A DNA stretch of 64,000 bases from Terriglobia bacterium (GTDB lineage Bacteria; Acidobacteriota; Terriglobia; Terriglobales; Acidobacteriaceae), in NCBI GenBank assembly GCA_020073465.1, contig JAIQFC010000010.1:124001-188000 (forward strand), in the 5' to 3' direction. Positions 1-8,939 of the stretch are shown here, in pieces; the first letter of the stretch is position 1, and each line of letters begins with the position of its first letter. Below the pieces are notes generated by a model that did not search any database, was not told the DNA's origin, and saw nothing but the letters and a program-made list of their open reading frames with translations. A program made the translations under genes and the position numbers.

Positions 1-1053
1 GCGCAATAAGACCGTTCCACCCACGGGTGATGCGTCCACTGCGTTCAGCAGCAGATTCAGCAGCGCCTGCTGAAGCTGAGAGGCATCGGCTTTTGCCGTG
101 AGTTGTTCCGGGACATCCACTTCAAAGCGGACACCCTTGTGGCTGGCGTGCGCCCGCGAAGCGTCGGCAACATAGGCGACGGTATCCGCGACGGCGATTA
201 CAGAGACGTTCGGCGGGCGAGTGCTGGCGTAGTCGAGAAATTCAGTCGTGAGCTGGCTCAGCCGATTCGCTTCAAACGCAGCAATGTCGAACATCTCGTC
301 GCGTTCAGGGCCGGAGAGTTGTTTGGCGGTGGCAATGGAGCTGGCAATCATCGCGACCGGATTGCGGATCTCGTGGGCAATAGCGCTCGACAAACGTCCC
401 ATGGCGGCCAGTTTCTCCTCGCGCAGCAATTGTTCGCGCGCTCGCTCCAGTTCAAGCACGTTGTTGGCCAGACGGTTTTCCTTGCGCCTCAGATCGCCAA
501 CCAGCAGCCAGACCTGCACCGCCACGATGGCAAACAAGAGCGAGGCGATGCCCGCCTCGAAGTATTCGCCCACGTCAAGCGGAGGGTGGGCGCGGAAATA
601 CCACCAGACCTGCGCGAACATCGAGAGGCTGGTAAGCAGCACAACCCCAAGAATCGACAGCAGCTCAAAGCGGAAGGCTGCTTCCAGTACCGCGACAATC
701 ATCAGGACGAAGTAGGGAGTGTCCTCTTTGTCGGTGAGAAAGCTGAGGGTGGAGGCGAGGGCGATATTCAGAGTGATCGAGGCCCAGGTCAGAGTGGCTA
801 GCAGACCCGGTTTTAGCGGTTGCGACAGGCGTCGCAGCCACACAAATTCTGCCGCCTTCAGAAACATGCCCGTCCAGACTGCAATCACGAGTACGGCAGC
901 AGGTTTTCCCCAGAAGGATGCGAAGTACGAATGCAGGGACAGAAGAACCGCCAGAAGCAGGAGGTTCAAAACGATGAAGGTGGATTCCTGACGGCGAAAT
1001 GAAGCCAGATCCGACGCTAACAGCGACCGAGCAAGGAACAGTCTTCTGAGCAC
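1..1053 (-). CDS. Membrane sensor histidine kinase, truncated by the window edge
   Basis: The first 351 codons of a sensor kinase run off the left edge. The N-terminal ~190 residues are hydrophobic and form roughly six membrane segments with only short loops, so the input domain is probably membrane-embedded or senses within the membrane. A short coiled linker follows (about 190-212), then the dimerisation/phosphoacceptor helix with the H-box SSAIAHEIRNPVAMI (His at residue 227). The start of the ATPase domain is visible as an N-box QALLNLLLNAVDASP near the edge. The G boxes lie outside. The start is taken as the GTG at 1053 because an in-frame TAG lies upstream and a G-rich stretch precedes it; a different alternative start is possible. 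The H-box resembles NtrB/AtoS-like kinases. It is divergent from the cytochrome operon, with a CRP-like palindrome 73 bases upstream. A partner regulator is not in the window. Confidence 0.85.
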   Translation of the reverse strand, partial: MLRRLFLARSLLASDLASFRRQESTFIVLNLLLLAVLLSLHSYFASFWGKPAAVLVIAVWTGMFLKAAEFVWLRRLSQPLKPGLLATLTWASITLNIALASTLSFLTDKEDTPYFVLMIVAVLEAAFRFELLSILGVVLLTSLSMFAQVWWYFRAHPPLDVGEYFEAGIASLLFAIVAVQVWLLVGDLRRKENRLANNVLELERAREQLLREEKLAAMGRLSSAIAHEIRNPVAMIASSIATAKQLSGPERDEMFDIAAFEANRLSQLTTEFLDYASTRPPNVSVIAVADTVAYVADASRAHASHKGVRFEVDVPEQLTAKADASQLQQALLNLLLNAVDASPVGGTVLLR

Positions 1054-1434
1054 TCCGCGCCCCCAAGCCAGGTAAGAAGCAATACACGCCCAGTCCCAAA
1101 TCTAGCGAAGAACCCTGGCATTGCCTGTGATCAGAATCACAACTTGAGGCTCGTTGCGAAGGCAGATCACAGGCTGATTTGTCCAGAAATCCGTCCTGAG
1201 GTCAGAAATCTGAACGCTCGGACGTAGTGCAGGGGCGACTTTGTTGGAGCCGGCTATTGGACCATCGACGACTGTCGAATGTGCACCTCTGGTGACTAGT
1301 GCGTGGCAGGGATGGGTCTTAGACTGCAAGCGAATCAGTTGCCGCGAGGGACGCGAGTCCTTCGTTTGCCGAGGGGCGTGTTGCCAGGGAAGAGCGACTT
1401 AGAAGCTCGAGATCGACGAGCGCAAGGCAAGGCC
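1054..1434. other. Divergent intergenic region
   Basis: This 381-base stretch separates the minus-strand kinase from the plus-strand cytochrome operon. It contains the CRP-like palindrome at 1126-1141. The cytochrome frame stays open back to an ATG at 1303, but residues encoded by 1303-1434 are Arg/Gly-rich and not signal-peptide-like, so I treat them as non-coding. No RNA gene seen. Confidence 0.5.
1126..1141. promoter_or_regulatory. CRP/FNR-family palindrome TGTGA-N6-TCACA
   Basis: A perfect TGTGA-TCAGAA-TCACA palindrome matches the classical CRP consensus. It sits in the divergent promoter region between the histidine kinase (start 1053) and the multihaem cytochrome operon (start about 1435). 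A further inverted copy of its left arm (GATCACAGG, 1165-1173) lies about 40 bases away. The same motif recurs twice at 59237 and 59372. A CRP/FNR-type regulator is an inference; none is encoded here. Confidence 0.6.
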
Positions 1435-3411
1435 GTGGCTGGGTGGAGTTACACAGCCACGCGTTCGGCTCGGGGCTCAGTGCAGGCGGTTTGGTTGGTC
1501 TTTTCCCTGTGGTTGTTTCTGGCAGCGGCGGGCGCGCAGATCTCTCCCGGACCGTTGTCGAGGCCGCATCAATCACTCAATGGATCGACCAACTGCGCCA
1601 GTTGCCACAAGTTCGGCGGCGGGCAGGCGGCGCTGAAGTGCCTGGACTGCCATACGGAAATTGCCACGCGGCTCAGTGCCCGCAAGGGACTGCATGCGAC
1701 TTACAACATCCCTCCCGGTTCCAGCCAGGAGTGCGCGCGCTGCCACTCGGAACATAATGGCGAGGACTTCCCGCTGATTAAGTGGGACATCAAAACCTTC
1801 GACCACAAGCCGACTGGATATCCGCTTCTGGGCAAACACGCGGGCCTGACCTGCAATCGCTGTCACACGCCGGCGCGCATCAGTCCGCAAGAACGCTCCA
1901 CCATCAAGATCAAAGACCTGAACCGGACTTATCTGGGATTGGGGACGACTTGCGCGACCTGCCACCAGGATCCCCACAACGGACGACTGGGGCAGACCTG
2001 CCAGCAGTGCCACAACTTCGAAGACTGGAAGGCCATCAGCGTCGGCCAGTTCGATCACTCGAAGACGCGCTATCCGTTGACCGGACTGCACGCTCAGGTG
2101 GAGTGCGCGAAGTGCCATACGCCGGGCCCTGACAACAAGCCGCGATACACGGGAATTCCGTTCAACCAGTGCTCGGACTGCCACAGGGATCCGCATCGTG
2201 GAAGCTTCCCGCAGGGATGCCAATCCTGCCACAACACCTCGGGCTGGAAGAAGGTCTCACTCACCGCCGTGAATGAGCGCTTCGACCACTCGAAAACCAA
2301 GTTTCCCCTGCAAGGGAAGCACGTCAGCGTCGATTGCGCCAAGTGCCACGCCAATGGCGACTTCAAGAAGCCCCTGGTCTTCGCGAAGTGCATGGATTGT
2401 CACAAGCCCGATCCGCACAATGGGCAGTTTGCCAGGCGGCCGGATCACGGCGAGTGCGCTTCCTGCCACACAGTGAACGGGTGGAAGCCGTCGACGTTCA
2501 CTGTCAAGGAACATGCGACCAGTGCGTATCCGCTGCAGGGCGGGCATGCTCGGGTGGAGTGCATGCAGTGTCACATCCCGAAAGGGAAGGACACGCTATT
2601 CAAGATCAAGTTTGCGAGCTGCACGGACTGTCACAGCGACCGTCATGCGGGGCAGTTTGTTGCCGCGCCCTACTTCAACGCTTGTGACCTCTGCCACAAC
2701 CTTGAAGGGTACAAGCCGTCCACGTTTACCCTGGTGCGTCACAAGGAGACGCACTTCGTCCTGACCGGAGGCCACGTTGCCGTGCCGTGCGCCGACTGCC
2801 ACAAGGAGTCGGCGGAGTTTCAGCCGAAACCGGCGGTGGCCTATCACTGGAGAGATTTGACTTGTACCAGTTGCCATGCGGATCCCCACAAGGGGCAGTT
2901 CAAAGAACGCATGATGCAGGTGCGGGCGGACAAGACTGTTGCAGGGTGCGAGGCGTGCCACTCTACCAAGTCGTGGAAGGACTTGACCCGATTCGATCAC
3001 TCGAAGACTACGTTCCCGCTGCTGGGAGCGCACCGGGCAACGGCTTGCATGGACTGCCACAAGCCACCGAACCTCGAAACCAAGCTAATCAATGTTGATT
3101 TCAAGGCGGCGCCGACTCAGTGTGAAGATTGCCATGAAGACATCCACGGCAAGCAATTCTCCAAGGGAGAGGTTACGCGCTGCGTCGACTGCCACAACAC
3201 CATGAAGTGGAGACCCTCGCTCTTCGATCATGAGCAAAAGACGGCATTCCCGCTGCGGGGGGCGCACCAGAACGTGCGCTGCGCCGACTGCCACAAGCTG
3301 ACGAAGCTCGTCAACGGGAAGACGGTGCTCTTCTACAAGCCCACACCGAAAGAGTGCGCAGCTTGCCATGGGCCCACGAATCCAGTGCCCAGTCAAAAGC
3401 CGCGAGCGTAG
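1435..3411 (+). CDS. Secreted multihaem c-type cytochrome, 23 CxxCH motifs
   Basis: A signal peptide (hydrophobic WLVFSLWLFLAAAGA core preceded by two Arg) exports the protein. The mature part holds 23 CxxCH haem-attachment motifs, so it should be a periplasmic or outer-surface electron carrier with up to 23 c haems. The protein is built of about seven degenerate units of the form FDHSKTxFPLxGxH...CxxCH, followed by DPHxGxF and CxxCHxxxxW, in the style of cytochrome c3/doubled-CxxCH families. The start is uncertain: the frame is open from ATG 1303, but GTG 1435 gives a normal signal peptide with a positive n-region, while GTG 1480 would leave it without charge. It heads a co-directional gene set with a second, larger cytochrome, a beta-barrel protein, a b-type cytochrome and a flavoprotein, which suggests trans-envelope electron transfer. 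I do not assign a named family member. Confidence 0.9.
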   Translation: MAGWSYTATRSARGSVQAVWLVFSLWLFLAAAGAQISPGPLSRPHQSLNGSTNCASCHKFGGGQAALKCLDCHTEIATRLSARKGLHATYNIPPGSSQECARCHSEHNGEDFPLIKWDIKTFDHKPTGYPLLGKHAGLTCNRCHTPARISPQERSTIKIKDLNRTYLGLGTTCATCHQDPHNGRLGQTCQQCHNFEDWKAISVGQFDHSKTRYPLTGLHAQVECAKCHTPGPDNKPRYTGIPFNQCSDCHRDPHRGSFPQGCQSCHNTSGWKKVSLTAVNERFDHSKTKFPLQGKHVSVDCAKCHANGDFKKPLVFAKCMDCHKPDPHNGQFARRPDHGECASCHTVNGWKPSTFTVKEHATSAYPLQGGHARVECMQCHIPKGKDTLFKIKFASCTDCHSDRHAGQFVAAPYFNACDLCHNLEGYKPSTFTLVRHKETHFVLTGGHVAVPCADCHKESAEFQPKPAVAYHWRDLTCTSCHADPHKGQFKERMMQVRADKTVAGCEACHSTKSWKDLTRFDHSKTTFPLLGAHRATACMDCHKPPNLETKLINVDFKAAPTQCEDCHEDIHGKQFSKGEVTRCVDCHNTMKWRPSLFDHEQKTAFPLRGAHQNVRCADCHKLTKLVNGKTVLFYKPTPKECAACHGPTNPVPSQKPRA

Positions 3412-3818
3412 CGCTCCGGACGTCTTGCTCATTGCGCGTTGCACCGTTGTGCGCCTGCAGTTCTAAAACCTCTGGGAGAAGCCTGGAGCAAGTCCTGGCG
3501 TATATCTTGGAGTCAATCACCGATATCTCTCTGGGCAGGGGCAGTTGCCCACTTTCTGTACGTCGTCAAGATTTCTTAACGCCCTCCGTCCGAAGAAAAA
3601 AGTGCAGGCAACGCGCAGAACTTACCTTTGACTCCTAGTAATACTGAACTTGGTGGGAAATGGAACAATGCACGAGGCGGCGTTACTGGCAGGGCCTTGC
3701 GTAACTTTGTACGGGGCATGCGGCCGTCTACCCTGTGTGGACTGCTAATTGCATCACTCGTCTTAAATTTTCTTTACTGGTTTTCTAATGCTGTAGGGAC
3801 TGAGTAAGGGGCAGGTCA
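3412..3818. other. Intergenic region between the two giant cytochromes
   Basis: This 407-base gap contains no convincing ORF or tRNA. It is long enough to hold an independent promoter for the second cytochrome; a sigma-54-like element at 3738-3753 is the only candidate signal I saw. Confidence 0.4.
3738..3753 (+). promoter_or_regulatory. Candidate sigma-54 (-24/-12) promoter
   Basis: TGGACTGCTAATTGCA has GG-N10-GC spacing and an intact TTGCA -12 element, but the -24 half is only partly consensus (TGG then ACT instead of CAC). It ends 66 bases before the start of the 31-haem cytochrome. The neighbouring kinase has an NtrB-like H-box, which would fit a sigma-54 pathway, but no activator gene is visible. 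Confidence 0.25.
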
Positions 3819-6221
3819 ATGTTGGCGTCTGGGGGCGTACTCAATCTAGCTGCAGTACTGCTACTGACGTTGTCCGGATCTCCGGCACGGCCGCAGGCCT
3901 CCGGAGGTACACACAGTCCGCACGGCAATCTGAACATTCCCTGCCAGAACTGCCACACGGCAAGTGCGTGGAGGCCGATCCGCGCCGTTCCAGAGTTCGA
4001 TCACAATCAGACCCGATATCCCTTGCGCGGTATGCATCAGTCTGTCACCTGCGTGCAGTGCCACGTAAAGCCCGTGTTCACGAACGTCGGGCAGCGCTGC
4101 CAGGATTGCCACGCCGACATTCACAAGCGGCAACTGGGTGCGAACTGCGAGCAGTGCCACACAGTACGGGGATGGCAGGTCTCGATTCAGCAGGTGCAGC
4201 AGCACAATAACCGTTTTCCGCTGACCGGAGCCCACGCGGCAGTCGACTGCGATTCCTGCCACAAGGGGGCGGCCAACAGCAAGTTCCAGACCATGTCGAC
4301 GGACTGCTATTCGTGCCACTCGGCAGACTTCAAGAGTGCGAGCAATCCGAATCACATCTCGGGCAAGTTCTCGATCACTTGCGAGCAGTGTCACGGGACG
4401 GACAGCTGGCTGAACGCGAAGTTCGATCATTCCGCGACAGGCTTTCCCTTGACCGGAGGGCACGCGGTGCCGCCGGCACAGTGCACCGACTGTCACGTCA
4501 ACAATAACTACAACCTTACAAGCACGGCTTGCGTGTCGTGCCATTTGAAAGACTTTCAGGGCACGACGAACCCGAATCACGTCTCGGCAGCCTTCCCCCA
4601 AACTTGCGAGCAGTGCCATACCACAGCGGCGTGGTCTCCGGCCACGTTCGACCACAGCACGGTCAACTTTCCGCTGACTGGATCGCATTCCGTGCCGCCA
4701 CGGCAGTGCACGGAATGCCACGTCAACAACAACTACAACATCACGACGACAACGTGCGTTTCGTGCCACTTGAAAGACTTCCAGGGCGCGACCAACCCTA
4801 ACCACGTGCAGGGCGGGTTCGCGCAGACTTGCGAACTCTGCCACAACACGACCGCGTGGCAGCCTGCGACCTTCGATCACTCCAAGTCCGCATTTCCATT
4901 GACCGGATCGCACACGGTGCCGCCGCGGCAGTGTGCGGATTGCCACATCAACAACAACTACAACATCACCAGCACGACGTGCGTTTCGTGCCACCAGAAC
5001 GATTACAGCAATGCGGTCAGCCCGGTGCCACACGCAGGTTTCTCTACGGCGTGCCAAACCTGTCATGACACGGTGGCGTGGATCGACGCGAAATTCGACC
5101 ATTCCACTGTGGGCTTTACGTTAACCGGATCGCACATGGTGCCGCCGCGGCAGTGTGCGGATTGCCACATCAACAACAACTACAGCCTGAACAGCACGGC
5201 GTGCGTTTCGTGCCACCTGAAGGATTTTCAGGGTACGACCAACCCGAATCACGTTACATCGAATTTCCCGCAGACTTGCGAGCAGTGCCATAACACGACG
5301 TCGTGGCTCAATGCTGTCTTCGATCACAGCAGCACGGGATTCCCGCTGACCGGATCGCACACGGTGCCGCCACGGCAGTGTACGGATTGCCACGTCAACA
5401 ACAACTACAACCTCACCAGCACGGCGTGCGTTTCCTGCCACCAGACCGACTACAACAACGCAGTCAGCCCGGTCGCCCATGCCGCAGCTGGCTTTCCGAC
5501 CACTTGCGAGACCTGCCACGACACGGTGGCGTGGACTGACGGCAAGTTCGATCACAACACGACGGGCTTCTCCTTGACCGGGCAGCACACGGTGCCGCCG
5601 CGGCAGTGCATCGATTGCCACGTTGGGAACAACTACAGCCTGAACAGCAATGCCTGCGTCTCGTGCCACCTGAAGGATTTCAACGGCACGACGAACCCGA
5701 ATCACGTGACCTCGGGATTCCCGCAGCAATGCGAGCTGTGCCACGACACCATCACGTGGACGGATTCAACGTTCAACCATAACAACACGACATTCCCGCT
5801 GACCGGCTCGCATACCGTTCCGCCACGGCAGTGCGCGGACTGCCACGTCAACGGCAACTACACGACGCTCCCGACGGCGTGCATTGGCTGCCACCAGACG
5901 GACTACAACAACACCACCAATCCCGGACATAAGGCCCAGCCGCAGTTCTTCCCGACGACTTGTCAGAATTGCCACAGCACCACGAACTGGCTGAACGCGA
6001 CCTTCAATCACACGCAGTACACGCAGTTCCCGACCAGTCACGGGAACGCGAATAACGTGTGCTCCACGTGTCACACGAATTCGAATGACTACTCGATCTT
6101 CCAGTGCACGAACTGCCACTCGAAGTCCCAGGCGGACTCGAATCACCAGGGCGTGAAGGGGTATGTGTACAACAGCATTAACTGCTACCAATGCCATCCC
6201 AGTGGGAACGGTGGTGGTTAA
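3819..6221 (+). CDS. Secreted multihaem c-type cytochrome, 31 CxxCH motifs in tandem tri-haem modules
   Basis: The 800-residue protein starts with a hydrophobic signal sequence and carries 31 CxxCH motifs. The first ~210 residues resemble the upstream cytochrome. From about residue 217 the protein becomes a strikingly regular array: seven modules of 74-76 residues, each containing FPLTGxHxVPPRQCxxCHVNNNYN, a CVSCH, and a CxxCHxxxxW followed by FDHS, so three haems per module. Its C-terminus has three more haem motifs after a degraded unit (NVCSTCH, CTNCH, CYQCH). Such extended modular chains are known from haem wires that carry electrons across or outside the outer membrane. The very high module similarity suggests recent internal duplication and possibly variable length between strains. 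It lies directly upstream of the beta-barrel gene. Confidence 0.9.
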   Translation: MLASGGVLNLAAVLLLTLSGSPARPQASGGTHSPHGNLNIPCQNCHTASAWRPIRAVPEFDHNQTRYPLRGMHQSVTCVQCHVKPVFTNVGQRCQDCHADIHKRQLGANCEQCHTVRGWQVSIQQVQQHNNRFPLTGAHAAVDCDSCHKGAANSKFQTMSTDCYSCHSADFKSASNPNHISGKFSITCEQCHGTDSWLNAKFDHSATGFPLTGGHAVPPAQCTDCHVNNNYNLTSTACVSCHLKDFQGTTNPNHVSAAFPQTCEQCHTTAAWSPATFDHSTVNFPLTGSHSVPPRQCTECHVNNNYNITTTTCVSCHLKDFQGATNPNHVQGGFAQTCELCHNTTAWQPATFDHSKSAFPLTGSHTVPPRQCADCHINNNYNITSTTCVSCHQNDYSNAVSPVPHAGFSTACQTCHDTVAWIDAKFDHSTVGFTLTGSHMVPPRQCADCHINNNYSLNSTACVSCHLKDFQGTTNPNHVTSNFPQTCEQCHNTTSWLNAVFDHSSTGFPLTGSHTVPPRQCTDCHVNNNYNLTSTACVSCHQTDYNNAVSPVAHAAAGFPTTCETCHDTVAWTDGKFDHNTTGFSLTGQHTVPPRQCIDCHVGNNYSLNSNACVSCHLKDFNGTTNPNHVTSGFPQQCELCHDTITWTDSTFNHNNTTFPLTGSHTVPPRQCADCHVNGNYTTLPTACIGCHQTDYNNTTNPGHKAQPQFFPTTCQNCHSTTNWLNATFNHTQYTQFPTSHGNANNVCSTCHTNSNDYSIFQCTNCHSKSQADSNHQGVKGYVYNSINCYQCHPSGNGGG
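4467..5990 (+). repeat. Seven in-frame tandem repeats of about 225 bases inside the 31-haem cytochrome
   Basis: The GTGCCGCC core of the VPPRQC motif (GTTCCGCC in the last copy) occurs at 4467, 4692, 4917, 5139, 5364, 5592 and 5817, giving spacings of 225, 225, 222, 225, 228 and 225 bases, all multiples of three. Each unit encodes a 74-76 residue tri-haem module. The period creates a long spurious antisense ORF. Confidence 0.85.
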
Positions 6222-6311
6222 GGCCCTGAAGTGGGCACATACGTGCTCAATCAGGATCAGGTAGCAAATTTTCCGGCGGGCATGTGGAGCGCCAGCGAGT
6301 GATAACAGAGA

Positions 6312-8939
6312 ATGATGGCGGTTCAGAAACATGTTGCGACGTGGATGATCCTGTTGTCGTGTGCCGCGGCTCAGAACACGGCCGGGACAGCCACGGTTCA
6401 GGACGTCGCAGTGGCTCGAGTAGGAACAGATTTGCGGATCGAAGTGACGCTCAGTTCGGCGGTGAAGCCTTCGGTTGAGACTGCGATCCATCCTGACCGG
6501 ATTCTGCTCGATCTTCCAGACACCATCTGCACGGATAAGACCAGGAGAGTCGACGTTCACTTCAACGGCGTGCGCCGGGTGCGCACCGGGCAGCATTCGA
6601 CTAGCCCTCTTGTCACGCGCGTGGTCCTTGATCTGGACCAGTCCAATCCCTATAGCGTCAGAGTGGAGGGGAACCGCATCATTCTGGTCGTTAGTCCTGC
6701 GACGGACGCGCGGAGAGTTCGTTCCGGTGCGCCAGCGGCGGCGACGTCCGGAAGTCTGATCGGAATCTTCCGCCGCAGGCAGGAAACGCTGGCTCCGATT
6801 GCGGAGGACAATTCGCCTGCTCCTGCGGAGCCCGTTCCTCCGCCCGGCACGGCTGCAGCGCCTGCGGGTGTCGCGACAGGTTCGTCTGCAACAACGCTTC
6901 CTTCGGGGACAGAGACAGCCCCTACCCCGCCTGGGCCAGCGGCGACCGGTTCAACGGAAGGCTCTACCGCGCAGGGATCGTTCACCCAGAATCAGATTGC
7001 GGCGAACACCGGTGGGAGGAACTCCGCGCCGGTTGCGGCTGCGACTCTCCCATCGGCCGTTGCGTCTCCGGCCGCGACCCCGAAGCCGGCCGCGGAGGCA
7101 CCCGCGCCCGCGACTCCGGTTGCCAGTCCGGCGCCCGCTACTGCCGAAGCAACGGCAGACGTTTCTCCAACTGCTGCCCCGAAGCCGGCTGACGCCGACG
7201 AGGGTGGAGGCGCAGTGGTGTCGCCCGCGCCCTCGGCTCCGCCTGCCACTCCAGCACGCACAGCAGTTGAGGCGACCACCATGATTGCCCGAATGGATGA
7301 CCCGAGCCTGCACACCGTCTTCAAGGTAAAATATGTCGCGGAAGGCGTGGCGTACCTGGATGGAGGCAGGGCCCAGGGGCTGACCGAGGGCATGAAACTG
7401 GTGGTCCAGGACAGCAACCTGCCCGCAAAACAGGGCGACAGCGTCGATGCCGCTGATCCGAAAGTGGTAGCCGAGTTGGAGGTGAGTGCAGTTGCGGAGA
7501 CCTCCGCTGTGACGGACATCCACACGCCCAAGCGTCCGGTGAAGGTGGGAGATCTGGCATACCTGTCGAGCAGTGACGCCGCTGCACTGGTACAGCAGCG
7601 GGCATTGAGCGCAACCCGTCAGTACCCGGCGGTGATCTCGTTCACAGAAGGCGACACGCTGGATGAGGAAGCCCGCCAGGAAGTGCCCCGGCCGCCCTTG
7701 CCTTCGGTGAACCGCGCCCGTGGCCGTATCGGGCTCGACTACATGGACACCATCAGTCACGGCTCGACCAGCATGACGAGCTCCGATGTGGGCGTGGTGT
7801 TTCGTGGCGACATCACGCGCATTGGCGGTACCTACTGGAACTTGAGCGGTTACTGGCGCGGCCGGCTGACCAAGAGTTCTGCAGCCAGTCAACAGACACT
7901 GCAGAACCTCATCAACCGGACGTATCACCTGAGCATGACCTACGACAATCCGAACTCAAGCCTGGTCGCTGGTTTTGGCCGCCTGTATCTTCCGTGGGCG
8001 CCGAGTCTCGACACCATCGACGGAGGGTATTTCGGAAAAAGACTCAGCAAGGGGACCACGCTCGGAATGTTTGGCGGCTCTACGCCTGATCCTTCATCGT
8101 GGGACTACAGTCCTGATCGCGTCATTGGCGGCGCCTTTGTTAATTTTGATGGCGGTGCGTATGACGGCTTTCACTACAGCAGTACCTTCGGCGCCGGAGC
8201 CAGCCTGTTGAAGTGGCAGATGGACCGCCCTTTCGTCTTCTTTGAAGATTCGTTCTCATACGGACGGCGCTTTGCTGTGTACGAGTCCGCGCAACTCGAC
8301 GACCCCAAGGGAAATACCGTCGCCCTCTCACCGGGGCCGGGATTGGGGCGCAGCTTCTTTACTCTGCGCGTCCAGCCGCATCCCCGGGTGGAGATCGATT
8401 TCAACCACAACTACTTCCGCGATATTCCGACGTTTGACCCTACGCTGATCAGCGTGGCTCCCGGCCTCCTGGACAAGTTCCTGTTCCAGGGATTCAGCGC
8501 GGGAGGCCGGGTCGAGGTGATGAAGCAAGTTTTCGTCTCGACGAACCTGGGTCGAAGCAGCCGAACGGGAGATGCGACGTCGTCGCTGAACGAGATGTTC
8601 GGTCTCACATACGGACGGCTTCCCTGGGTGCACCTGCGGGCGGACGCGCACTATGCGCGGTTCAACAGTTCCTTCGGGAGCGGATCGTACGAGGCGTTCT
8701 CGCTCTCGAAACAGTTCTCCGACAACCTGCGGCTGGAAATGCTGGCGGGACAACAGAACTTCACCTCTGCGGTTACGACGAACAGCCGGGGGCGGTTTCT
8801 GACGGGAACGGTGGAGACCACACTCGGCCCCCATTACTACCTGCAAGGCAGCTTCACTACGAACCGCGGCCAGCTGAGTTATGACCAGTTCATGTTCTCG
8901 CTCGGCTACCGCTTCGATTCGAAGAAGCATAAAGAATGA
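6312..8939 (+). CDS. Outer-membrane beta-barrel protein with N-terminal AMIN domain
   Basis: After a signal peptide, residues about 22-130 form an AMIN-type domain (VARVGTDLRIEVTLSS ... PDRILLDLPDT ... VRRVRTGQH ... TRVVLDLD), a fold usually found in secretins and cell-wall amidases, where it binds envelope structures. A Pro/Ala-rich linker of nearly 180 residues follows (about 143-320). Next comes a small domain around 322-425 with a GVAYLDGGRAQGLTEGMKL stretch, as in SH3-like domains of envelope proteins. The last ~400 residues alternate in polarity with many aromatic strands and end in FSLGYRFDSKKHKE, which suggests a transmembrane beta-barrel. Its place directly behind two giant cytochromes suggests the role that MtrB/PioB-type porins play in porin-cytochrome conduits, though I see no sequence relation to MtrB. 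It overlaps the next gene by ATGA. Confidence 0.8.
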   Translation: MMAVQKHVATWMILLSCAAAQNTAGTATVQDVAVARVGTDLRIEVTLSSAVKPSVETAIHPDRILLDLPDTICTDKTRRVDVHFNGVRRVRTGQHSTSPLVTRVVLDLDQSNPYSVRVEGNRIILVVSPATDARRVRSGAPAAATSGSLIGIFRRRQETLAPIAEDNSPAPAEPVPPPGTAAAPAGVATGSSATTLPSGTETAPTPPGPAATGSTEGSTAQGSFTQNQIAANTGGRNSAPVAAATLPSAVASPAATPKPAAEAPAPATPVASPAPATAEATADVSPTAAPKPADADEGGGAVVSPAPSAPPATPARTAVEATTMIARMDDPSLHTVFKVKYVAEGVAYLDGGRAQGLTEGMKLVVQDSNLPAKQGDSVDAADPKVVAELEVSAVAETSAVTDIHTPKRPVKVGDLAYLSSSDAAALVQQRALSATRQYPAVISFTEGDTLDEEARQEVPRPPLPSVNRARGRIGLDYMDTISHGSTSMTSSDVGVVFRGDITRIGGTYWNLSGYWRGRLTKSSAASQQTLQNLINRTYHLSMTYDNPNSSLVAGFGRLYLPWAPSLDTIDGGYFGKRLSKGTTLGMFGGSTPDPSSWDYSPDRVIGGAFVNFDGGAYDGFHYSSTFGAGASLLKWQMDRPFVFFEDSFSYGRRFAVYESAQLDDPKGNTVALSPGPGLGRSFFTLRVQPHPRVEIDFNHNYFRDIPTFDPTLISVAPGLLDKFLFQGFSAGGRVEVMKQVFVSTNLGRSSRTGDATSSLNEMFGLTYGRLPWVHLRADAHYARFNSSFGSGSYEAFSLSKQFSDNLRLEMLAGQQNFTSAVTTNSRGRFLTGTVETTLGPHYYLQGSFTTNRGQLSYDQFMFSLGYRFDSKKHKE

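Noticed and set aside
3861-5102. Long antisense ORF (413 codons) opposite the 31-haem cytochrome, and a similar one at 5121-5744
   Set aside because: It mirrors the repeated tri-haem modules; its product is a low-complexity Arg/Val-rich repeat with no domain. The sense frame has signal peptide and haem motifs.
4467-5990. Regular ~225-base repeats resembling an array
   Set aside because: Period multiples of three, in frame and protein-coding; far too long and too continuous for CRISPR repeats and spacers.
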